Of a stretch of 12,427 nt of DNA, positions 6,036-12,427 are shown piece by piece. Source of the stretch: Candidatus Aminicenantes bacterium UBA647. GTDB lineage: Bacteria > Acidobacteriota > Aminicenantia > UBA2199. Under the pieces are notes generated by a model. It had not been told where the DNA came from, ran no database searches, and worked only from the letters and a program-made list of their open reading frames with translations. The translations under genes were made by a program, and so were the position numbers. How positions within the stretch are numbered: the first letter of the stretch is position 1; every line of letters begins with the position of its first letter. The DNA is taken from positions 1 through 12,427 of the forward strand of contig DBOL01000058.1 of assembly GCA_002299555.1 (NCBI GenBank). Direction: 5' to 3'.

Positions 6036-8153
6036 ATGAAATCTGAGAATAAACTTTTACCAAAATTAATCTTATTGATTGTTTTCACGATCTTTATTTC
6101 GGGTTGTGTGAATAAAGAGGCATGGGAGGGAAATATACTGATCATCACCCTCGATACGACCAGGGCGGATCACATTGGCAGTTATGGTTATAAAAAAGGG
6201 TCAACTCCAAATATAGATCGTCTGGCAAATGAAGGCGTCAGGTTCGAAAATTGTTATTCTTCATTACCTTTGACACTTCCTTCACACTCAAATATATTTA
6301 CGGGAAAGTATTCCATTGGGCATGGTGTTAGAAATAATGGACGATATGTTCTCAATCATTCTGAGCGGACAATGGCAGAATATCTGCGTGAAGAAGGGTT
6401 TAATACTTATGCAGTAATTGCATCGTTTGTACTTCAATCCAAATTTGGTTTAAATCAGGGTTTTAATGTTTATGATGATGCGATTGATAGTGAAACTCTT
6501 CATAAAAATTTTAAATCTGAGATAGATGCTAATGAGATATACAATAAATTTGATAATTGGTTGACAAAGAACTCAGGATCAAAATTTTTTGCCTGGATCC
6601 ATTTCTATGATCCCCATACTCCATATGTTCCGCATGGTGACAAGATAAATAAAAGTGAGAAGGTAGATCTGATAAAATTTTATGATGGAGAGATCACTTA
6701 TACTGATAAATACATAGGGATGATACTCGACAGGCTTGAAGAAGAAAATGTTGCTGAAGATACACTGATCGTAATTGTAGGTGATCATGGCGAAGCTTTC
6801 GGCGAACATGAGGAATTTGCCAGTCATATGATATTTTGTTATGAAGCAAATCTCAGGGTACCTCTTATTTTTCATAATAAAAAGCTTATCAATAGAAGTA
6901 AAGTAATAACAGAAAGAGTGGATACAATTGATATTATGCCTACTATTCTGGATCTGACAGGAATCAGGAAAGGTGGAGATATCCAGGGAGAATCGCTTGA
7001 TTATGCATTGAGAAGTAATAAAAAGGGTCAGGATCATCTGGTCTATATTGAGAGTATGTATGGAAAGGAAGAGTTGAACTGGGCACCTCTTAGCGGGATC
7101 ATTGACGGGGATTACAAATATATTTCCCTGCCGAAACCTGAATTGTATAACATAAAAAAAGATCCACTTGAAAAAGACAACTTGTATAGAAAAAAAGGGC
7201 CGTTGATGAGAGAGATGGATGATAAACTTAAAAGAACCATATTAAAATATTCCGGAAAAGGTGATTCAAAAAGGGATCTTGGGAAAGAAGATCTGGAGCA
7301 CCTGAGATCACTCGGCTATATATCTTCATTTGGCGAAAAGGGGACGAAGGTGGTTGATCCGAAGGACGGGATAATTCTAAATGTTAAATTAAAAGTGATA
7401 TCATCCAAGATTAAAGAGGGGGCTCTTGAGGAGATAGAGAAAGAACTTTTAGAGATCAAGAGAACTGAGATAGGGAAGGAAAATTTCCTTGTATATGATT
7501 TTCTTTACAGGGTTTATATGAAGAAAAAGCAAATTAGAAATGTGATGAGTATCCTTACAGAGGCAATCGAGAATCTTCCTAACTCAACTTCATTCAGGTT
7601 GAATTATATAACCCGTTTATCAGAATTGAAAAGATATAATGATGTAATTTTAAATTGTAATGAGCTGATCAAAGGAGATCCATTATTTACCCGGGCTTTT
7701 ATCATATTGGGGGAGACTTACGGGATCCTGGGTGAAAATGAAAAAGCTTATGAGAATTACAAAAAAGCGCTGGAACTTGAACCTGAGAACATTTCGCTGC
7801 AGATCAAATATTCTGAAAAATTGCTCAAGGAACAAAAATTTCAGGAGGTGTTGTCCGTCTACAATGCATTACTCCTTCTGGAAGATGTCAAAAAGAATGT
7901 TGATCTGCTTTATAAAATAGCTCTATTCAATACCAAGTATGGTTCAATGGCAAAGAGCGGAGAACTTCTTGCAGAGATTGTCAGGGAAAAACCTGAAGGA
8001 AAATATTTTTATTACTATGCTTTGATCCTTGCGAAGCTTGGTGACAGAGTTAATGCTCTCAACAATATGCAGACAGCATTATCACGATATTCAGGTGAAC
8101 TGACCGATGAGCAGATACAAACTGCAAGAAGAACTATTGAAGCCTGGAAATAG
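6036..8153 (+). CDS. Sulfatase-like lipoprotein with Thr in the nucleophile position and C-terminal TPR array (copy 1)
   Basis: A 705-aa protein. A lipobox I-S-G-C places the lipidated Cys at 24. Residues 34-435 are a sulfatase-fold (alkaline phosphatase superfamily) domain: first metal Asp40 in I-I-T-L-D-T-T-R-A-D, then P-L-T-L-P-S-H (78-84) with Thr80 where sulfatases have the formylglycine Cys, H-G-V-R-N-N-G, D-P-H-T-P (192-196), metal pair Asp250-His251 in G-D-H-G-E, His264, and the domain end L-R-S-L-G-Y (423-428). Residues about 440-700 are six or seven TPRs, the clearest around 552-585 (K-A-L-E-L-E-P-E-N). Because Cys and Arg of C-x-P-S-R are both missing, sulfate-ester hydrolysis by formylglycine is unlikely. 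Thr-nucleophile phosphodiester hydrolysis or phosphotransfer at the cell envelope is the better reading. The start is set by a GGGGA site at 6026-6030. It faces a minus-strand lipoprotein gene 9 bp past its stop. Confidence 0.9.
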   Translation: MKSENKLLPKLILLIVFTIFISGCVNKEAWEGNILIITLDTTRADHIGSYGYKKGSTPNIDRLANEGVRFENCYSSLPLTLPSHSNIFTGKYSIGHGVRNNGRYVLNHSERTMAEYLREEGFNTYAVIASFVLQSKFGLNQGFNVYDDAIDSETLHKNFKSEIDANEIYNKFDNWLTKNSGSKFFAWIHFYDPHTPYVPHGDKINKSEKVDLIKFYDGEITYTDKYIGMILDRLEEENVAEDTLIVIVGDHGEAFGEHEEFASHMIFCYEANLRVPLIFHNKKLINRSKVITERVDTIDIMPTILDLTGIRKGGDIQGESLDYALRSNKKGQDHLVYIESMYGKEELNWAPLSGIIDGDYKYISLPKPELYNIKKDPLEKDNLYRKKGPLMREMDDKLKRTILKYSGKGDSKRDLGKEDLEHLRSLGYISSFGEKGTKVVDPKDGIILNVKLKVISSKIKEGALEEIEKELLEIKRTEIGKENFLVYDFLYRVYMKKKQIRNVMSILTEAIENLPNSTSFRLNYITRLSELKRYNDVILNCNELIKGDPLFTRAFIILGETYGILGENEKAYENYKKALELEPENISLQIKYSEKLLKEQKFQEVLSVYNALLLLEDVKKNVDLLYKIALFNTKYGSMAKSGELLAEIVREKPEGKYFYYYALILAKLGDRVNALNNMQTALSRYSGELTDEQIQTARRTIEAWK

Positions 8154-8168
8154 CAATTTAAGCTATTT
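8148..8168. repeat. Palindrome containing both convergent stop codons
   Basis: AAATAGC (8148-8154) and GCTATTT (8162-8168) are perfect 7-bp arms around a 7-bp centre. The plus-strand TAG (8151-8153) and the minus-strand TAG (8165-8163) sit symmetrically in the two arms. It could be a weak two-way terminator, but the stem is AT-rich. Confidence 0.45.
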
Positions 8169-8495
8169 ACTTAGTTCAGGTGTATAGAATTCTATCTCAA
8201 AATATTTGGTTTCGCCATCTTTTATCCAGAAATTGGTACTCTCTGCCATCGTTTCTCTATACGCGAGAGGAAATATATTCAGGTTTAGATTCATGTCATT
8301 ACCACCACCGGGCCATGTTATGATGAACTCCTCTTCTTCTCCGGGGCTGAGTGTAACTTCTGCATTTTCCAGCTCAACAAAAGCTGTGAGATCACCTACA
8401 TTTTTAACTATTACAGTCGCTTCCCCATTATACTTACATGCAGGAAGTACCATTAGAAATGTTATTACTAATATTAACAAGATAAGTCTTTTCAT
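8163..8495 (-). CDS. Small lipoprotein with a single beta-rich domain, function unknown
   Basis: A 110-aa protein. The type II signal peptide is clear: K-R, a leucine/isoleucine-rich run, and lipobox L-P-A-C with Cys20. The mature part of about 90 residues looks all-beta: A-T-V-I-V-K-N, then V-E-L-E-N-A-E-V-T-L-S-P-G-E-E-E-E-F, I-I-T-W-P-G-G-G, and a final strand Y-F-E-I-E-F-Y. The turn S-P-G-E and the 'non-negotiable' strand spacing resemble an Ig/CARDB-like sandwich, but no family is recognised. AGAGGT (8505-8500 read on the minus strand) is 4 nt before the ATG and supports the start. It has a good promoter of its own and is transcribed away from the TPR/sulfatase-like operon at 8631, a divergent arrangement that often means co-regulation. 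Role unknown. Confidence 0.82.
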   Translation of the reverse strand: MKRLILLILVITFLMVLPACKYNGEATVIVKNVGDLTAFVELENAEVTLSPGEEEEFIITWPGGGNDMNLNLNIFPLAYRETMAESTNFWIKDGETKYFEIEFYTPELSK

Positions 8496-8521
8496 TTTTA
8501 CCTCTGAACTGTGATACGTAT

Positions 8522-8550
8522 TTTATATTTGAAAAGTCGCAAAAAGTCAA
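8522..8550 (-). promoter_or_regulatory. Promoter of the small lipoprotein gene
   Basis: Minus-strand TTGACT (8550-8545), a 17-bp spacer, and TATAAA (8527-8522), giving a leader of about 20 nt with an AGAGGT ribosome site. Its -35 box lies 21 bp from the -35 box of the divergent promoter at 8572. Confidence 0.7.
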
Positions 8551-8571
8551 TGGTTATGAAAAATTTCTGTG

Positions 8572-8599
8572 TTGATTTTTTGTGATATAGTGGTATAAT
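8572..8599 (+). promoter_or_regulatory. Promoter of the TPR / sulfatase-like operon
   Basis: TTGATT (8572-8577), a 16-bp spacer, and TATAAT (8594-8599) preceded by TG at 8591-8592, making an extended -10. The leader is about 25 nt and carries a strong AGGAGGAG (8621-8628) just before ATG 8631. Confidence 0.75.
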
Positions 8600-8630
8600 T
8601 TTTTATATAAAATATAGAGCAGGAGGAGAC

Positions 8631-9596
8631 ATGAAGAAGATATTTATCGTTTTTCTAATAATTGCAATATCATCAGTTCTGATGTTTTCACAAGCAACTT
8701 CCGGAAAAGTAAAAATGAAGGGAATTGTTATTGACAAAGATACCGGTAAGCCTATTAAAGGTGTCAAAGTTACGTTGTATTCAATTAAAGCTCAATCAAA
8801 GCATAAAATAGCTCCTGTTACTGATTCTGATGGGAAATGGAGATCCCTGTTTATGAGATTCGGGAAATGGTATTTTGATTTTAATAAGGTTGGATATGCG
8901 CCAAGAAAGATCGCTGTTGACTATTTGTTCCAAGGTTCTAAATATGTTTGTTTTTATCAGGGTCAAAGATACGAAGTACTTAAAATTGAGATGCAGAAGA
9001 TACAGGGCCCTGCTCTTGAACAGAGTATAATTAAAGAGATCGAAGAGGGTAATACTCTGCTTGTCGGAAAGAAAGTGAAGAAAGCTATAGAAAAATTTGA
9101 GGAAATAATAGAAAAATATAAAGAGAGAGAAGGTATTGCCATAGTTAATCTATATATGGGAAATTGCTATTCAAAACTTGAAGATTATGAGAAAGCTATT
9201 GAATTTTTTCAGAAAGCAATAGTTAAATACCCTAAACACAAAGAGTTGATCCTTTCGGTCGGGAATTCATACTCCAACCTTAAGAAGCCGGAAAAGGCTA
9301 TGGAATGGTTTAAGAAACTGTCAGATGAAGACATCACCAATCCAGATACTCTTTATAATATCGGTATCAATTTCTATAATGCAATGGATTATAAAAAGGC
9401 TGCAGGTTATTTCAGCCGTGCGGTGGAATTGAAGGCAACTTTCGGTGAAGCTTATTATCAATTAGGGATGACCTATGTTGCACTGAATAAAATAACTGAA
9501 TCTGTTACAGCATTGAAAAAATTCATGGAGATCGCTCCTGAATCGCCGAACTTTACAACAGCAGATGAGATAGTAAAAGCTTTTTCCAATCAATAA
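8631..9596 (+). CDS. Secreted carboxypeptidase-regulatory-like domain plus TPR protein
   Basis: A 321-aa exported protein. Residues 1 to about 21 are a signal peptide (K-K, hydrophobic run, M-F-S-Q-A). Residues 27-120 form a beta-sandwich of the carboxypeptidase D regulatory-like type: K-G-I-V-I-D-K-D-T-G-K-P-I-K-G-V-K-V-T-L at 30-49, T-D-S-D-G-K-W (64-70), and K-V-G-Y-A-P-R (86-92). Residues 133-305 hold four to five TPRs, with typical units A-I-E-F-F-Q-K-A-I-V-K-Y-P (189-201) and A-A-G-Y-F-S-R-A-V-E-L (257-267). Both domain types mediate binding rather than catalysis. The stop codon overlaps the next gene's ATG (TAATG), so it is the first gene of a coupled pair and probably works with that sulfatase-like protein. 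GGAGGAG at 8622-8628 sets the start. Ligand unknown. Confidence 0.9.
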   Translation: MKKIFIVFLIIAISSVLMFSQATSGKVKMKGIVIDKDTGKPIKGVKVTLYSIKAQSKHKIAPVTDSDGKWRSLFMRFGKWYFDFNKVGYAPRKIAVDYLFQGSKYVCFYQGQRYEVLKIEMQKIQGPALEQSIIKEIEEGNTLLVGKKVKKAIEKFEEIIEKYKEREGIAIVNLYMGNCYSKLEDYEKAIEFFQKAIVKYPKHKELILSVGNSYSNLKKPEKAMEWFKKLSDEDITNPDTLYNIGINFYNAMDYKKAAGYFSRAVELKATFGEAYYQLGMTYVALNKITESVTALKKFMEIAPESPNFTTADEIVKAFSNQ

Positions 9597-11734
9597 TGAG
9601 AAAAGGTTTTGTCCTTGTTCTTATTGCGGCATTCTCAATCCTTAATTTCTGTGGAGGAGACGGGGTTGCTTCCGGCAGTAAGAATACAGTTGTAAAAAAT
9701 GGAGATTATAATGTTCTGCTTATTACGATCGATACTCTCCGTTTTGACAGACTTGGAATTTACTCTGATAAATATGTCAAGACACCGAATATAGATAAAC
9801 TTTCTGAGAGATCTTTTCGTTTCACCAGAGGGTTTGCACATAATCCGGTAACTCTTCCATCCCATACCAATATAATAACAGGTACGACCCCTTTGTTTCA
9901 TGGGATCAGTGATAATTCAGGATTTGCTCTGGAGGACAGGTTCCTCACTATTGCTGAACATTTAAAGAGCAACAAGTATAAGACCGGAGCTTTTATCGGA
10001 GCTTTTCCTCTTGATTCAAGATTTGGTCTTGATCAGGGGTTTGATACCTATGATGATAACTATGGAACGCATAATGATCTGGAGCTTTTCTTCGTCGAGA
10101 GAAAAGCGGAGAAGGTAATAGAACCTGCACTAAGATGGATCAGGAAAACAGAGGGTAAGTGGTTTTGCTGGGTACATCTTTTCGATCCGCATCAGCCCTA
10201 TCTTCCTCCTTCTCCATACGATATGGAGTATTCCCATGATCTATATTCGGGTGAAGTGGCATACACTGATGCTTCTCTTGGAAGATTGTTTGATAGTCTG
10301 AAAGCTTCCGGTGAATATGAGAATACAATGATCATAATCACGGGAGATCATGGCGAGGCTCTGGGTGAAAAAGGTGAAAAGACCCACTCCTATTTTGCCT
10401 ATAATAATACGATCCATATTCCATATATAATCATGATCCCGGGTTCTGCTGGTGGAGAGATAGATGAAAATGTTGCTCATATAGATATCTTCCCAACTAT
10501 TTGTGATGTACTTGATATAGATATACCTGATCACGTTCAGGGTGAGAGCCTGATCGGAGTTATGAACGGCAAAAGTAAAAAAAATAAATACATATATTTT
10601 GAATCACTTACTCCCTATCTAAATAGAGATTGGGCCCCTTTGCGTGGCTTTATACAGGGGGATAATAAATTTATTGATCAGCCGATAAGAGAATTTTATA
10701 AGCTTTCAGATGATATGTCAGAAGAGAAGAACCTGATAGCATCTAAGAATGGTGGCAATCTCAAATATGAACTGAACAAGCTTATTTCCGGTTTAACAAA
10801 TAAAGACAAATTGGAGAGGGCGGGAAGTCTGGATCCGGAAACTCAGAAAAAACTGAAAAGCCTGGGATATTTCTCTGGAACTTCCAAAAAAAAGAAGAAG
10901 GTTTATACGGAAAAGGATGATTTAAAAACACTTCTTCCTCTTCAATCCAAGATGTTGGAAGCACTCACACTTCATCAGAATGGGGCTACTCAGGATGCTA
11001 TCAGGATGCTGAGGGAGATCATTGATGTAAGCCCGGGTTATGCAATAATATATACTCACCTGGCCAAAATATACAAAGAAAATGGCCGAACTGATCTTTC
11101 AGTCTCAATTCTGGAAACAGGGCTTGAGAAAAATCCCGGTGAGCCTTTCCTACTTTCGAAACTTGGAATATTTCTTGTAGAGAACAGAGAACACAAAAGA
11201 GCTATAGATATACTCGAGCAAAGCATAATTCTCATGAAACATGATCCCGAGAGTTTTAATTATCTCGGAGTTGCTTATTACAAGAATGGAAACTTTGAGA
11301 AAGCTATTGAAAACTATAAAAAATCTCTTGAATTAGATAACAATTATGCTTCTGTCTTCAATAATATCGGGTCATTATATCTATCTCATTTTCAGAGTTC
11401 CAAGGATAGAAGAAGTTACGATAATGCAATTGTCAATTTTAATAAAGCTATTGAGATAGATGGCAGACTCTATTCAGCTTTGAATGGGCGTGGAGCTGCT
11501 AAGTATTTTAACGGAGATTATTCCGGTGCTATTTCAGACTGGAAAAAAGCGATCTCTGTAAAGTCAGATTTTATTGATCCTTATTTCAGTATTGGAATCG
11601 CATATCTCATGAAACTGGGTGATAAAGGATCTGCTTATGAATATTTCAAATTGTGTAAAGACAAGTTTTATGATCGTCTGCCGGAAAAAGAAAAAGAGAG
11701 ATTGGAAAGACTACTTCGAGAGTCAGTCAACTGA
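9596..11734 (+). CDS. Sulfatase-like protein with Thr in the nucleophile position and C-terminal TPR array (copy 2)
   Basis: A 712-aa protein with the same plan as the gene at 6036. The N-terminus is a signal peptide; Cys19 in L-N-F-C-G-G could be a lipobox, but Phe before the Cys is atypical. The catalytic domain covers 38-425: Asp46 in I-T-I-D-T-L-R-F-D, Thr86 in P-V-T-L-P-S-H (84-90), H-G-I-S-D-N-S, D-P-H-Q-P (197-201), Asp251-His252 in G-D-H-G-E, His264, and the end marker L-K-S-L-G-Y (420-425). After a lysine-rich hinge (S-K-K-K-K-K, 430-435) come about seven TPRs (445-690), the clearest at 551-584 (F-N-Y-L-G-V-A-Y-Y through S-L-E-L-D). With Thr for Cys and His for Arg, it should not be a formylglycine sulfatase. 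ATG overlaps the previous stop by one base and has no Shine-Dalgarno sequence, so translation probably depends on coupling. It ends 11 bp from a convergent dipeptidase gene. Confidence 0.9.
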   Translation: MRKGFVLVLIAAFSILNFCGGDGVASGSKNTVVKNGDYNVLLITIDTLRFDRLGIYSDKYVKTPNIDKLSERSFRFTRGFAHNPVTLPSHTNIITGTTPLFHGISDNSGFALEDRFLTIAEHLKSNKYKTGAFIGAFPLDSRFGLDQGFDTYDDNYGTHNDLELFFVERKAEKVIEPALRWIRKTEGKWFCWVHLFDPHQPYLPPSPYDMEYSHDLYSGEVAYTDASLGRLFDSLKASGEYENTMIIITGDHGEALGEKGEKTHSYFAYNNTIHIPYIIMIPGSAGGEIDENVAHIDIFPTICDVLDIDIPDHVQGESLIGVMNGKSKKNKYIYFESLTPYLNRDWAPLRGFIQGDNKFIDQPIREFYKLSDDMSEEKNLIASKNGGNLKYELNKLISGLTNKDKLERAGSLDPETQKKLKSLGYFSGTSKKKKKVYTEKDDLKTLLPLQSKMLEALTLHQNGATQDAIRMLREIIDVSPGYAIIYTHLAKIYKENGRTDLSVSILETGLEKNPGEPFLLSKLGIFLVENREHKRAIDILEQSIILMKHDPESFNYLGVAYYKNGNFEKAIENYKKSLELDNNYASVFNNIGSLYLSHFQSSKDRRSYDNAIVNFNKAIEIDGRLYSALNGRGAAKYFNGDYSGAISDWKKAISVKSDFIDPYFSIGIAYLMKLGDKGSAYEYFKLCKDKFYDRLPEKEKERLERLLRESVN

Positions 11735-11747
11735 GATTTATTAAATC
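11735..11747. repeat. Short palindrome between convergent genes
   Basis: GATTTA (11735-11740) and TAAATC (11742-11747) flank a single T, between the TGA of the sulfatase-like gene and the TGA of the dipeptidase gene. It is too short and AT-rich to be a clear terminator. No better terminator is visible in this 11-bp junction. Confidence 0.3.
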
Positions 11748-12427
11748 AATGTAAAGTATTAAACAGATCGATAGAATTGAACCATTTCCTGAACTCTATA
11801 TTATGAACATAATTTGTTATCATGTTCAATGCCAGTACCCTGTTCTTCCCTAAAAGATAGGCGAACTCTCTCTCCTTCTTTTTAATATTCTTCAGAAGAG
11901 AATGTTCGAAATTTCCCCATATTTTTTTTACTTTCTTGATGTTATTTTTGTAATCATCATCAACTCTTTCTGATAACTTTGCAAAGCTCCAATATGCATG
12001 TTTCTCATCATACCTGAAATAGTCATCCTTTTTTTTCAAATGTGTCAAAAAAGCTGTTTCAGAATTACCACGGGTGTATCCATTCGGAGTTGTAACGATT
12101 GAGGGATACCATGGGGAATAAGAGTTTGAATCAGGCCTTCTAAAAGCGATCCACACCAGAGTTGCGATCTCATCCGGCATGTCTTGTCTTAACTCTACCA
12201 CGATAGAATATCGGGTTGATCCTGTACATATGGTCCTATTCTGTGTAAAGTTCGGGGATCCATTCTTATATCCGTTTGAAAGATCCTGAGCAGTACCTTC
12301 ATAATGGTCTCTGAGAAGTTTAAAGATATCTTGTATTTTTACTTTTTTTGCCGGTATAAATGAAAAAGAGAGATCAGCGCCCGGTCTTACTTTTAATTTT
12401 GAGAGCATTGCGAATCCTCTCCAATGT
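11746..12427 (-). CDS. C69-family (U34) dipeptidase, C-terminal part (5' end outside window)
   Basis: The minus-strand frame is open through the right edge, reading H-W-R-G-F-A before the Met at 12408, so that Met is internal and the true start lies beyond the window. About 226 residues are visible. Hallmarks of family C69 dipeptidases: L-L-R-D-H-Y-E-G-T near the start, then R-T-I-C-T-G-S-T-R-Y-S-I-V (58-70 from Met 12408), V-E-L-R-Q-D-M-P, V-W-I-A-F-R-R-P-D-S-N-S-Y-S-P-W-Y, and later H-A-Y-W-S-F-A-K-L followed by a helical tail. These enzymes are Ntn hydrolases that use an N-terminal Cys exposed by self-processing; that part is not in the window. They cut dipeptides, which would complement the S9 peptidase upstream. 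The gene converges with the sulfatase-like gene, with TGA at 11748-11746. Localisation cannot be judged without the N-terminus. Confidence 0.88.
   Translation of the reverse strand, partial: HWRGFAMLSKLKVRPGADLSFSFIPAKKVKIQDIFKLLRDHYEGTAQDLSNGYKNGSPNFTQNRTICTGSTRYSIVVELRQDMPDEIATLVWIAFRRPDSNSYSPWYPSIVTTPNGYTRGNSETAFLTHLKKKDDYFRYDEKHAYWSFAKLSERVDDDYKNNIKKVKKIWGNFEHSLLKNIKKKEREFAYLLGKNRVLALNMITNYVHNIEFRKWFNSIDLFNTLH

Noticed and set aside
6579..7037. Open frame on the minus strand inside the first sulfatase-like gene
   Set aside because: It is wholly opposite a gene with clear catalytic motifs, its product has no domain-like pattern, and no ribosome site precedes it.
6036..8153. Annotation as a formylglycine-dependent arylsulfatase
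   Set aside because: Neither Cys nor Ser occupies the modified position (Thr80), and the Arg of C-x-P-S-R is His.
8206..8514. Plus-strand open frame across the small lipoprotein gene
   Set aside because: The minus-strand frame has a lipobox, ribosome site and promoter; the plus-strand product has none of these.
12406..12408. ATG as the true start of the dipeptidase gene
   Set aside because: The frame stays open to the window edge and the family needs a long N-terminal catalytic part, so this Met is internal.
1..12427. Mobile elements, CRISPR arrays, phage genes or defence systems
   Set aside because: No regularly spaced direct repeats, transposase, integrase or nuclease motifs were seen; the tRNA-Phe has no visible integrated element or duplicated 3' end beside it.

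Overview
This AT-rich window (well under half GC by eye) carries ten protein genes, two of them cut by the window edges, and one tRNA. It looks chromosomal. No transposase, integrase, phage gene or CRISPR array is visible. Almost every intact product carries a signal peptide or lipobox, so this is a Gram-negative-type bacterium with a large secreted and lipoprotein output. The mix of TPR-tailed sulfatase-like proteins, a carboxypeptidase-regulatory/TPR protein, an S9 peptidase, a C69 dipeptidase, a DUF4388-type protein and an 'SPNGGE' beta-sandwich protein recalls Aminicenantes/Acidobacteriota or related candidate phyla. That placement is inference from gene content only.

Left part (1-5400): the 3' end of an Hsp20 small heat-shock gene with a strong terminator; a cytosolic FMN-binding PNPOx/NimA-like protein; a 487-aa protein joining a DUF4388/PATAN-like region, a degenerate J-like domain and TPRs; a coiled-coil lipoprotein of unknown function ending at a clear terminator; and an exported S9 prolyl-oligopeptidase-family peptidase with an intact Ser-Asp-His triad.

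Middle part (5398-6035): two minus-strand units, a small secreted beta-sandwich protein and tRNA-Phe(GAA). They are separated by long A/T homopolymers.

Right part (6036-12427): the most interesting region. Two long sulfatase-like proteins (705 and 712 aa) share the same plan: signal peptide or lipobox, alkaline-phosphatase-superfamily catalytic domain, and a long C-terminal TPR array. Both have Thr where sulfatases have the formylglycine Cys (T-L-P-S-H instead of C-x-P-S-R). They keep an Asp / Thr / Asp-His set like that of Thr-nucleophile phosphodiesterases and phosphotransferases (NPP, LtaS, EptA). The second copy is translationally coupled (TAATG) to a secreted carboxypeptidase-regulatory/TPR protein, so those two probably act together outside the cytoplasm. 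A small lipoprotein is transcribed divergently from this operon. The window ends in the C-terminal part of a C69-family dipeptidase on the minus strand.

Promoters can be read in front of most genes. Some -10 boxes lie so close to the start codon that leaderless or nearly leaderless mRNAs are predicted, while other genes have about 25-nt leaders with strong GGAGG sites.
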